A stretch of DNA of 64,000 nucleotides, taken from assembly GCF_012848175.1 (NCBI RefSeq), contig NZ_CP051651.1:372001-436000 (forward strand). The letters run 5' to 3'. The translations under genes were made by a program, and so were the position numbers. Of the stretch, positions 34,878 to 42,731 are shown piece by piece. Each line of letters opens with the position of its first letter. The first letter of the stretch is position 1. The notes beneath the pieces were generated by a model. That model saw only the letters and a list, made by a program, of their open reading frames with translations. It did not search any database and was not told the origin of the DNA. Source of the DNA: Xanthomonas campestris pv. badrii (lineage in GTDB: Bacteria; Pseudomonadota; Gammaproteobacteria; Xanthomonadales; Xanthomonadaceae).

Positions 34878-35984
34878 ATGGTCATGCCCGCTTCCATCGA
34901 CGACGCACCGCTTTCGCCCGCCTCGCCGCTGTTGACGCAGCTGCGCGCGGCAGTACCCAGCCTGCAGCGGCGTGTGCCGCTGCAGGACGAGGGCAACCGC
35001 TGGCATCGCTTGCGTATCGGCGAACGCAGCTATCGGACGGCGTTGCCGGTCACCTTCACCCCGTATGCGTCGGTGCGCCCCTGCTCGGCACGCTGCGGGT
35101 TCTGTTCGGAAAACCTGCGCCAGCACGGCGGTGGCCTGACCGCGTCCATGCTGCGGCCGGGTCCGGCGTATTTCGATCAGCTGCGTGCCGCCTTGCAGGT
35201 GCTGCACGCAGTGCCGTTGTCGTATTCGTTGTCGGGTCTGGAGATGACCGACGACGCGCACTGGCTGCAGACCCTGCTGCAGACCTTGTCGCAGACACCG
35301 GATGGCCCGCAGGTCGAGCAGCGCGTGCTCTACAGCAACGGGGCGGGCCTGGCGCGTGCGCAAGGCGAGCGCCTGCTGGATGCACTGAGCCAATTCGGGT
35401 TGTCGTGGATCGAACTGTCGCGCCACCATCCGTTGCAGGCGCGCAACGATGCCATCATGCGGTTTCGGGCGGACGAGCCCATCGCCGATGCGTCCACCTT
35501 CATGCGCACCGCGCGCAGCATTGCCGAACGCCTGCCGGTACGGCTGGTCTGCATCGTGCAACGCGATGGCATCTGCCGTGCCGAAGATGTGGCGCACTAC
35601 ATCGCGTGGGCACGCCGCTGCGGTGCCAGCCAGGTCATCTTCCGCGAGTTGTCGCGGCTGGACGAGGCATATCGCAGCAACGGCACCTGGCGCTATATCG
35701 AACGGCAGCGCATCGGCGTGGAGCCATTGCTGGCCGATTGCATGCAGCAGCCATGGTGGGCGCAGTGGCAGCTCGACGGCATGACCGAAGGGTATTACTT
35801 CTGGAATGTGCGCCTGCGTGGCGACGACGGCCTGCAGGTGGTGTTCGAAAGTGCCGATTACGCGGCCATGCATGCGCGTCATGCCACCGGCGACATCTAC
35901 AAGTTGGTGTTCTTCGCCAATGGCCGCCTGTGCGCCGGCTGGGACCCCGACGCCGACGTGCTGTGGGAGCCGGCCGATGGATGA
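34878..35984 (+). CDS. Radical SAM protein of unknown function in the NAD-salvage operon
   Basis: This 368-residue protein has a radical SAM cluster motif CSARCGFC (Cys69, Cys73, Cys76), preceded by LPVTFTPYASVRP. Further hints of the TIM-barrel are SYSLSGLEMTDD, LSWIELSRHHPL (strand with a conserved polar end) and VRLVCIVQRDGI. A C-terminal domain of about 90 residues (YYFWNVRLRGDDGLQVVFES, YKLVFFANGRLCAGWD) has no cluster-binding Cys set. No known enzyme is recognised. The ATG at 34878 is used; 34884 is also possible. The gene follows nadV by 16 bp and overlaps the next gene by 8 bp, so the product probably acts with them. Confidence 0.85.
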   Translation: MVMPASIDDAPLSPASPLLTQLRAAVPSLQRRVPLQDEGNRWHRLRIGERSYRTALPVTFTPYASVRPCSARCGFCSENLRQHGGGLTASMLRPGPAYFDQLRAALQVLHAVPLSYSLSGLEMTDDAHWLQTLLQTLSQTPDGPQVEQRVLYSNGAGLARAQGERLLDALSQFGLSWIELSRHHPLQARNDAIMRFRADEPIADASTFMRTARSIAERLPVRLVCIVQRDGICRAEDVAHYIAWARRCGASQVIFRELSRLDEAYRSNGTWRYIERQRIGVEPLLADCMQQPWWAQWQLDGMTEGYYFWNVRLRGDDGLQVVFESADYAAMHARHATGDIYKLVFFANGRLCAGWDPDADVLWEPADG

Positions 35985-37041
35985 GTTCGATCAGCGTAGC
36001 TGGTGGACACCGAGCGCCGACGATGCCGCCTGGGCGTTGCCGGAGGATCTGCGTGCCAGCGATCCGCTGCACGGCCGCGACTGCGGTTGGGTCAACCAGA
36101 TGCGCCCGTTCGTGCGCCACTTCAGCCTGCCGGGCGAGCAGGTGTTCGACCCGTTCTGCGGATTCGGTACCACCTTGCTCGCCGCAGCGCTCGAAGGCCG
36201 CAACGCGCACGGCATGGAAATCGATGCCGCGCGGGCGCAGGTGGCGCGTACACGGCTGCAGCGGCATGGGGTGGATGCGCCGGTCGTGGTCGGCAGCCTG
36301 GTGCAGACGGCACCCGCAGCGGCGATCGATCTGTGCCTGACCAACGTGCCGTATTTCGGCTGCCAGTGGCGCGGTGAAGCGCAGCCAGGCCAGCTGTACG
36401 CCAGTGCCGATTACGCCGGCTATCTTGCCGGCATGCGCGCGGTGTTCCATGCGCTGCGACGGCGGCTGCGCGCCGATGCATTCGGCGTGGTGATGGTGGA
36501 GAACATCTGTCTTGGCGGGCGACTGATTCCGCAGGCCTGGGACCTTGGCCGGATCCTGGGCAGCCTGTTTACGCTGCACGACGAGCGGGTGCTGTGCTAC
36601 CAGCGCGCAGCCGGTGGTATTGCGCATGCACGCACCGGCAGCAACCGCAGCCACGAATACGCGCTGATCTTCCAGCACTGCCGGGCGCAGCTGGACCTGG
36701 CGAAGGCTGCGCAGTTGCTGCGGGCCGTACAGGCGCTGGGCGTGCCGGTGCGGGTGCATGGCAGCTACGCACGCTGGCTGCAGTCGCCCACCCTGGTGCC
36801 TGACGGGCCGGCCGACCTGGACCTGATGCTGCGTGCCGAGCAGCCGTTATGGGACCGGCTGACCGCCTGGCTGCAGGCGCAGGGCTTCAGCCTGAGCCTA
36901 TGGGGCGAGCCCTGCCGGGCACCGGTGCCGTTGGCGGCGGTTCGCGCGCATCACTACCTGCGCGCCGAACGCATCGGTGCCGATGGCAGCCGCCTGCAGG
37001 TGGACCTGCAACTGCCAGCGGATGAACCGCCGATGCCCTGA
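35977..37041 (+). CDS. Methyltransferase-nucleotidyltransferase fusion protein of unknown function
   Basis: This 354-residue protein has two parts. Residues about 35-235 resemble SAM-dependent DNA-methylase-like enzymes. Motif I is DPFCGFGTT (58-66), the acidic end of strand 2 is MEIDAARAQVA (80-90), and the motif IV position reads TNVPYF (122-127) where DNA methylases have D/N/S-PPY. Residues about 245-350 carry a nucleotidyltransferase-fold signature: HGSYAR (261-266), then D280-L-D282, then a third carboxylate D343 in LQVDLQL. Fusion of these two domains beside a radical SAM gene is unusual. The gene overlaps the radical SAM gene by 8 bp. The substrate is unknown; RNA, a nucleotide or a peptide are all possible. 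Confidence 0.75.
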   Translation: MDEFDQRSWWTPSADDAAWALPEDLRASDPLHGRDCGWVNQMRPFVRHFSLPGEQVFDPFCGFGTTLLAAALEGRNAHGMEIDAARAQVARTRLQRHGVDAPVVVGSLVQTAPAAAIDLCLTNVPYFGCQWRGEAQPGQLYASADYAGYLAGMRAVFHALRRRLRADAFGVVMVENICLGGRLIPQAWDLGRILGSLFTLHDERVLCYQRAAGGIAHARTGSNRSHEYALIFQHCRAQLDLAKAAQLLRAVQALGVPVRVHGSYARWLQSPTLVPDGPADLDLMLRAEQPLWDRLTAWLQAQGFSLSLWGEPCRAPVPLAAVRAHHYLRAERIGADGSRLQVDLQLPADEPPMP

Positions 37042-37114
37042 GCAGGCGAGGCGACACCGCGCGCACATGGGTTGCGGCTATGCTTTGGCCGGTTTTGGAT
37101 GATGGAATCTTCCC

Positions 37115-37906
37115 ATGTCTCGTACTTCCCTGATCGCGCATGGCGCACTGCTCGGCGCGCTGGCAACCCTGGCCGGCTGCGGTGGCAGCAAGGGCGACAC
37201 GATGCTGATGCGTGAGTCGTTCGATTCCGACGACACCTATTCGCGCAGCGTGGCGGCCAGCTCGCCACAGGCCTGCGAAGCGGCTCGGCGCGTGCTGTTG
37301 AGCCAGGGCTACGCCGTCACCCGTGCCGATGCGGCGGCGGTGGAGGGCAGCAAGAACTTCCAGTTGAAGGACGCTGAGCAGAGCGAGCAACTCAACTTGC
37401 GCATCTCCTGCGCCACTCAGGACGGCGGCAAGGCGCAGGTGTTCGTCAGCGCGCTGCAGGACCGCTATGCCTTGAAGAAGAGTACGACCTCCGCCAGCGT
37501 GGGAGTGGGCGTGTTGGGATCGGTGTCGCTGCCGGTTGGCAGCAGCGGCGATTCGCTGGTGCGCGTGTCCAGTACCACCGTGCAGGACGCGGCCTTCTAC
37601 AAGCGCTTCTTCGAGCGCCTGACCTCGTATCTGCCCAAGGTGACCGAAGCGGTACCCGCCGCAGCGGCGCCCGCGCCCGCACCGGCGCCGGCACATCCAC
37701 CGGCAGCACCTGCCGCACCACCGGCGCCCGCAGCACCACCTGCGCAGGCATCGGCTGCCAATGCGCCGGTGGGGTCGGTCGCACCGGCCACTGGCTCCCC
37801 AGCGGCGGTGGCGCAGCCCCCGGTGGCGCCGTTGCCGGTGGAGGCGCAGGACCCGCCGCCGGCGCCGGCAAAGGAACCGCAGCACGAGCCGTCGACGCAG
37901 CCGTGA
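37115..37906 (+). CDS. DUF2242-type lipoprotein with proline-rich tail
   Basis: This 263-residue protein has lipobox LAGC (about Cys22). A conserved domain spans about 30-170 (FDSDDTYSRSVAASSPQACE, LNLRISC, VFVSALQDRYALKKS). A Pro/Ala tail from 175 onward probably spans the periplasm or peptidoglycan. The family's function is unknown. The 73-bp gap to the fusion gene and the different character suggest a separate transcript. Confidence 0.75.
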   Translation: MSRTSLIAHGALLGALATLAGCGGSKGDTMLMRESFDSDDTYSRSVAASSPQACEAARRVLLSQGYAVTRADAAAVEGSKNFQLKDAEQSEQLNLRISCATQDGGKAQVFVSALQDRYALKKSTTSASVGVGVLGSVSLPVGSSGDSLVRVSSTTVQDAAFYKRFFERLTSYLPKVTEAVPAAAAPAPAPAPAHPPAAPAAPPAPAAPPAQASAANAPVGSVAPATGSPAAVAQPPVAPLPVEAQDPPPAPAKEPQHEPSTQP

Positions 37907-38031
37907 CGAACGGTTCATGCTCCGCGCCAAAGCCTGAATCGCCGCAGACGCGCTTCACGTGGTGTTCTCGATCAGGCGAACAGAGTGCGGGCCATGACAG
38001 CCCGAGCGGGCGAGAACGATGGAGAGCGACG

Positions 38032-38412
38032 ATGAAGATCCACACATCCCTGCTGGGCTTGGCCATGATCGGCCTGATGGCGACCAGTACGTTTGCGCAG
38101 GCGCAGAGTTATTCGCATCGAGGCTCTTACACGGAAGCCGACGAGGGCCGCAAGTTTTCCGACGGTACGCGCGTGCGCTGCCGCAACGTGGAAGTGCAGA
38201 AGAATTCGACCGACCCCAATCGCATTGGCGGCACCGTGGCCGGCGCGGCCATCGGCGGCCTGCTCGGCAACCAGGTGGGCGGCGGCAACGGCAAGAAGCT
38301 GGCAACGGTGGCCGGTGCAGTGGCAGGTGGCGCGGCGGGCCGCACCATCCAGGGCAACCGCCAGCAGGCCAACGGCGACCGCCGCGTCGAGCGCGTCTGC
38401 GAACGCAGCTGA
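38032..38412 (+). CDS. Small glycine-zipper (2TM) surface protein
   Basis: This 126-residue protein has a signal peptide (LLGLAMIGLMATSTFAQA). The glycine-zipper region GGTVAGAAIGGLLGNQVGGG, followed by AGAVAGGAAGRTIQG (about residues 65-105), is as in SlyB/PcpY-like 17-kDa surface antigens. The C-terminus is basic with a Cys. GGAGAG precedes the ATG, and a strong terminator follows within 21 bp, so it is monocistronic. The function is unknown beyond envelope association. Confidence 0.8.
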   Translation: MKIHTSLLGLAMIGLMATSTFAQAQSYSHRGSYTEADEGRKFSDGTRVRCRNVEVQKNSTDPNRIGGTVAGAAIGGLLGNQVGGGNGKKLATVAGAVAGGAAGRTIQGNRQQANGDRRVERVCERS

Positions 38413-38432
38413 GCCTGATGCAGTGAATCCGC

Positions 38433-38458
38433 AAAGCCCCGGCCATGCCGGGGCTTTT
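38433..38458 (+). terminator. Rho-independent terminator
   Basis: AAAGCCCCGGC-CAT-GCCGGGGCTTTT forms a perfect 11-bp stem with a terminal T4 run, ending the glycine-zipper gene. Confidence 0.9.
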
Positions 38459-38505
38459 GTGTTGTAGTCAAGAAGACAACGCCTTCAATCTCCACTGTTG
38501 TGCGA

Positions 38506-39900
38506 ATGAGCAATCTGCAGCTGCCGTGCCGTCTGCGTGCATCGCCCTCCATCTACGTGGCCACGCGGCATCGCGTGCGTACCCGTCTGGCGAGGCTGTG
38601 CTGTGCCGCGGTGCTGGTCGCTGCGCAGCTGCTGCAGGCGGCGACTGCTGCACCCGGCGAAGCGGCAGGCGCAGCCGGCGCCGACTGCGTGCAGGCGCTG
38701 TTGCAACGCCTGGGTTGGACCATTCGCCAGGCAGCGGTCGACGCGCCGGTCATTGCGCGCGGCGCACCCTGCACGCGGGGATCGCTGGCGCAGGCGCAGG
38801 CGGCCGGCGACCTGCAGGCCACTTTTCCCGCAGCCTGGGGCACGCCGCAACGCAGCGCCGCACTGAAGGCGCTGCTGGACGATCCGGCCACGCACTGCGC
38901 CTATGGGTTCGAGGTCGGGGCCGCGACACGGCGCGCGGTGACCCAACTGCAGAACAATCCGAATTACCGCTTTTCGGCAGTGCAGCTGGGCTGGATCGGC
39001 TTTGGCTGGCGCGGCGCGGCGGCGCAGGGCTGGAGCGGGTTTCGCAGCTTCGGCCGTGGCTATCAGCCGCGTGCCAGCAACGCGCAGGCACTGGATGCGT
39101 TCTATCGCGGCCATGTGCGCTCCGAATGCGGGGTGGGGCGACAGGTGGCCCAGCTCGCCACCCAGCGTGAGTTGTATGGCGATGCCGGGTTCGATCAGGT
39201 GTTCACGCCCGGCGAGTTGTCGATCGGCACCTTCCTGACCCTGCACGACACCGACAGCATTCTGCTTGGCACGCACGCCGGCACGTTGTTCGCCGATGGC
39301 AAGGCGGCCAAGACCGCGCAGCTGGGGCGGCAGGCCTTTGTGGGTGCGCCGGGTTTCATCGCGCACGTGTTCGACAAGGCCTATCTGGACGATATCCATA
39401 ACCAGGCCGAAAACTTCGTGGTGGTGGATGTCAGCGATGCGGCGGCGCAGGCACTGGCCAAGCACGGCGGCTTTGCGCATTACGACGCACTCAACCGGCG
39501 GATCTGGCAGTTGTCCACGTCGCTACGCGGGCCGGGAAAGCGACGCTTCGAACGCTTGCTGTACGAGCGCGACGCCTCGCTGCGCGCCAGCCTGGATCCC
39601 CAGCAGCAGGCGCAGCTGCAGCAGGTGCAGACGCTGCTGGACGATCCGTTCTACCAGGGGTTTGTGGTGTACGTGCATCCCAAGGGCGTCAAGCCGATCG
39701 GCTATCACGTGGCGCGGTTGCTGGACCGCAACCCGCGTACCCCCTACGCCATCGACCTGACCCTGCACAATCTGCGTACCACCTTGTACTGGCGCTGGAT
39801 CGACTGGCAGCTGCAACAGTGCGCCACCAGCACCGCCGCGGAACAATCCATTGAGAATTCCGCCACGCCGGCGTACGCCGGGCGTGGCACCCTGCACTGA
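38506..39900 (+). CDS. Exported protein of unknown function
   Basis: This 464-residue protein has a long basic N-terminus and a hydrophobic stretch (LCCAAVLVAAQLLQAATAAP, about 30-50) that looks like a signal peptide. The N-terminal part has two Cys pairs (ADCVQAL, GAPCTRG; THCAYGF). The middle contains a conserved-looking block, SECGVGRQVAQLATQRELYG, later IGTFLTLHDTDS, FVGAPGFIAHVFDKAYL, and IHNQAENFVVVDVSD. A Cys at a helix start followed by His and Asp in strands is the order seen in transglutaminase/papain-like enzymes, but I cannot confirm this. No ribosome site is convincing; the ATG at 38506 or the in-frame GTG at 38500 could start it. Confidence 0.65.
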   Translation: MSNLQLPCRLRASPSIYVATRHRVRTRLARLCCAAVLVAAQLLQAATAAPGEAAGAAGADCVQALLQRLGWTIRQAAVDAPVIARGAPCTRGSLAQAQAAGDLQATFPAAWGTPQRSAALKALLDDPATHCAYGFEVGAATRRAVTQLQNNPNYRFSAVQLGWIGFGWRGAAAQGWSGFRSFGRGYQPRASNAQALDAFYRGHVRSECGVGRQVAQLATQRELYGDAGFDQVFTPGELSIGTFLTLHDTDSILLGTHAGTLFADGKAAKTAQLGRQAFVGAPGFIAHVFDKAYLDDIHNQAENFVVVDVSDAAAQALAKHGGFAHYDALNRRIWQLSTSLRGPGKRRFERLLYERDASLRASLDPQQQAQLQQVQTLLDDPFYQGFVVYVHPKGVKPIGYHVARLLDRNPRTPYAIDLTLHNLRTTLYWRWIDWQLQQCATSTAAEQSIENSATPAYAGRGTLH

Positions 39901-39920
39901 TCAGAGCATGAGGAGTGGTT

Positions 39921-40862
39921 ATGGAACTGGGTATGGTGGGTTTGGGCCGCATGGGCGCCAACATGGCCGAGCGCCTGGTGCACGGCGGGCACCGCGTGCA
40001 TGGCTACGATCCGGGCGCGAGCGCGCGCAGCAGTGCGCAGGCCAAGGGGATCGTGACCGCCGATGCGCTGGACGCGCTGGTGTCCGCGTTGCCGAGCCCG
40101 CGCGTGGTCTGGCTGATGGTGCCGGCTGGCAAGATCGTCGATGACACCCTGGCGCAGTTGCTGCCGTTGCTGCAGGCCGGCGACATCGTCATCGATGGCG
40201 GCAATTCGTATTACAAGGATTCGCAACGTCGCGCCGCGCTGCTGCAGGAAAGCGGTATCGCCTTCGTCGACTGCGGTACCAGTGGTGGCGTCTGGGGCTT
40301 GAAGGAAGGCTATAGCCTGATGGTGGGCGGTGAGGAAGCGGCAGTGACCACGCTGCATCCCATCCTGGCCACGCTGGCGCCTGCGCCGGACAAGGGCTGG
40401 GGGCGGGTGGGCCCCAGTGGCGCCGGCCACTTCACCAAGATGGTCCACAACGGCATCGAGTACGGAATGATGCAGGCCTATGCCGAAGGCTTCGCGTTGA
40501 TGCAGCACAAGACCGACTTTGCGCTGGATCTGCACCAGGTATCGGAGATCTGGCGCGACGGTAGCGTGGTGCGTTCGTGGCTGCTGGATCTCACCGCCGA
40601 TGCGTTGCGCCACAACCCCGCGATGGACGGCATCGCGCCGTTCGTGGCCGATTCGGGCGAAGGCCGCTGGACGGTGGCCGAGGCGATCGATCTGGAAGTG
40701 TCGGCGCCGATCATCACGCTGTCGCTGATGGAGCGGCTGCGCTCGCGCGACAAGGATTCGTTTACCGACAAGCTGCTGGCAGCGATGCGCAACCAGTTCG
40801 GCGGGCATGCGGTGATGACCACCAAGGCGGCCTCCGCGACGATCGGCAGCAAGGACGCGTAA
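39921..40862 (+). CDS. gnd: 6-phosphogluconate dehydrogenase, decarboxylating (short GndA/YqeC type)
   Basis: This 313-residue enzyme has an N-terminal Rossmann motif GMVGLGRMGANMAERL, IDGGNSYYKDSQRR, and the substrate-binding and catalytic segment VDCGTSGGVWGLKEGY. The catalytic Lys/Asn region is GAGHFTKMVHNGIEYGMMQA. At about 310 residues it belongs to the short subgroup, which is often NAD-preferring. It makes ribulose 5-phosphate and CO2. AGGAG lies 5 bp before the ATG at 39921. Convergent with the next gene. Confidence 0.93.
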   Translation: MELGMVGLGRMGANMAERLVHGGHRVHGYDPGASARSSAQAKGIVTADALDALVSALPSPRVVWLMVPAGKIVDDTLAQLLPLLQAGDIVIDGGNSYYKDSQRRAALLQESGIAFVDCGTSGGVWGLKEGYSLMVGGEEAAVTTLHPILATLAPAPDKGWGRVGPSGAGHFTKMVHNGIEYGMMQAYAEGFALMQHKTDFALDLHQVSEIWRDGSVVRSWLLDLTADALRHNPAMDGIAPFVADSGEGRWTVAEAIDLEVSAPIITLSLMERLRSRDKDSFTDKLLAAMRNQFGGHAVMTTKAASATIGSKDA

Positions 40863-40914
40863 GCGGCATTTGGATGACTGCGCCCGCCGCAATGCCGGCG
40901 CGGTCACCTTCGCC

Positions 40915-41973
40915 TTACGGCGTACGCACGCCCTCGAGCCACTGCACCTGGCCGGTTGCCGCGCTGCGCTGGGCCAGCTCCAGCAGATGCATCAGTTGCA
41001 CCGCCTCGTCCGCGGCGACCGGTGCCGGACCGGTGCCGGCCAGTGCGTCGCGGAAGGCGGCGTAGCACTGGCGATAATCGCCGGGCAGGTTGTCAGGCTG
41101 ATGGGTGTGTACCCGGCCTTCTTCGTCCACGCGCGTCAGCGTGCCCGGCAACGGGTCCACGCCCCAGCCGACCGTGCCGGGGCGACGCCCGGCGCGCAGC
41201 TGATCTTCCTGCGTATCCAGGCCATGCTTGAGATAGCTGCCGCGCGTGCCATGCACTGCAAAACGCAGGCGGTTGTCGGCCACCAGCGAGCCGGCGTGCA
41301 GGATCGCCTGCAGCCGCGGGTAGTGCAGGGTGACGTGGAAATAATCGTCGCTGCGCGCCTGGCTGCGCTGGCGCTGCAGGTCTGCGCCGATCGCCTGCGG
41401 CATGCCGAACAATTGCAGGGCCTGGTCGAGCAGATGCGGGCCCAGGTCGTACCACAGGCCGGCGCCGGGGCTGTCGCTTTCGCGCCAGCGGTCGCGCACC
41501 TGCGGGCGATAGCGATCGAAGTGCGAATGGAATTCCACCACCTCGCCCAGCTGGCCTTCGTCGATCAGCCGGCGCAAGGTCAGGAAGTCGGCGTCCCAGC
41601 GGCGGTTCTGGAACACGCTGACGATACGCCCGGCGGCTGCGGCGGCGTCTGCCACGGTGCGCGCCTGCGCGGCATCCAGCACGAAGGGCTTGTCCACCAG
41701 AACGTGCTTGCCGGCCGCCAGCGCCTGCAGCGCGAATGGCGCATGGGTCTGGTTGGGCGTGGCCAGCACCACCGCATCGAGTGCCGGATCGGCCAGTGCA
41801 GTGGCGAGGTCGGCGACCACGTCGATGCCGGGAAAATCTGCCTGCGCCTGTTGCGGCTTGGACGACACCACGCTGTGCAACTGCAGGCCGGGCGTGCTGG
41901 CGATCAGTGGTGCATGAAAGGTATGGCCGACATAGCCATAGCCGACGACGGCCAGATTGAACGGTTTAGGCAT
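40915..41973 (-). CDS. Gfo/Idh/MocA-family oxidoreductase
   Basis: This 352-residue protein has an N-terminal NAD(P)-binding motif (LAVVGYGYVGHTFHAPLI). The family signature AGKHVLVDKPF carries the conserved Lys, and the C-terminal alpha/beta domain contains GAGLWYDLGPHLLDQAL, with the catalytic Asp/His. Relatives (YdgJ/YvaA type) oxidise sugars, inositols or related alcohols. The substrate here is not clear. The start MPKPFN at 41973 (complement) is chosen by alignment to the Rossmann fold; the ribosome site is weak. Confidence 0.9.
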   Translation of the reverse strand: MPKPFNLAVVGYGYVGHTFHAPLIASTPGLQLHSVVSSKPQQAQADFPGIDVVADLATALADPALDAVVLATPNQTHAPFALQALAAGKHVLVDKPFVLDAAQARTVADAAAAAGRIVSVFQNRRWDADFLTLRRLIDEGQLGEVVEFHSHFDRYRPQVRDRWRESDSPGAGLWYDLGPHLLDQALQLFGMPQAIGADLQRQRSQARSDDYFHVTLHYPRLQAILHAGSLVADNRLRFAVHGTRGSYLKHGLDTQEDQLRAGRRPGTVGWGVDPLPGTLTRVDEEGRVHTHQPDNLPGDYRQCYAAFRDALAGTGPAPVAADEAVQLMHLLELAQRSAATGQVQWLEGVRTP

Positions 41974-42122
41974 TGAAAACGGTTCATCGCAACGACGGAA
42001 GGAACCCGCATGGTATTGCACCCACCCGTGTTCACCGGGTTCACGGCGCCTGCATGCAACGGTCACGTCTGCTCGACGAGCGCCACCGCAAGCTGCGGCC
42101 ACGTTCAACCGGAGTGTTTCGA

Positions 42123-42494
42123 ATGAAGACCATCAAGCATGCACGCACGTTGCTGGCGCTGGCGTTGTCGCTGGGCCTGACCCTGGGTGCTACGCAGGCA
42201 TTTGCCGCGCCGCAGGACATGGGCGCGCACAAGGACCATGCCGCCGGCATGAACGAGTCCAAGAAGCCGGTCACCGACACCTGGATCACCACCAAGGTCA
42301 AGGCCGATCTGCTGGCGACCGAAAATGTGTCCGGTACCGACGTCAAGGTCGAGACCAAGAACGGCATCGTGATGCTGACCGGTTCGGTCGCCACCCAGGC
42401 CGAGCACGACAAGGCCGTGGCCGTGGCCAAGGGCATCGAAGGCGTCAAGAGCGTCAAATCGACCGGCCTGAAGGTCGTTGCTGCGAAGAAGTAA
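42123..42494 (+). CDS. Periplasmic BON-domain protein (OsmY-like)
   Basis: This 123-residue protein has a signal peptide (LLALALSLGLTLGATQAFA). One BON domain (about 50-118) contains TDTWITTKVKADLLA, VKVETKNGIVMLTGSV and AVAKGIEGVKSVKS. OsmY-like proteins are envelope stress proteins that act as periplasmic chaperones or lipid-associated factors. GGAG precedes the ATG at 42123, and a strong terminator follows. Confidence 0.88.
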   Translation: MKTIKHARTLLALALSLGLTLGATQAFAAPQDMGAHKDHAAGMNESKKPVTDTWITTKVKADLLATENVSGTDVKVETKNGIVMLTGSVATQAEHDKAVAVAKGIEGVKSVKSTGLKVVAAKK

Positions 42495-42549
42495 GCGCAG
42501 CCGTTGCGAATGCCGGGCCGGCCGAGGCGAGGCGGCTGGACCGAGCACG

Positions 42550-42579
42550 AGGCGCACTCCTTAGGAGTGCGCCTTTTTT
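42550..42579 (+). terminator. Rho-independent terminator
   Basis: AGGCGCACTCC-TTA-GGAGTGCGCCT forms a perfect stem, followed by six T, after the BON-domain gene. Confidence 0.92.
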
Positions 42580-42731
42580 GTCTGTCCAACCGCGGGAACG
42601 CGCCGACAAGCGGCCGGTCGCTCTCGTAGTTTTCACGTTTGCTGCACTTATGATATGCCCATTCAGCAATGTCACAGTGGTAACCGAAATTTGCTGAATC
42701 ATTAATCTCGTTTGGGGCGCGATCGGAGACA

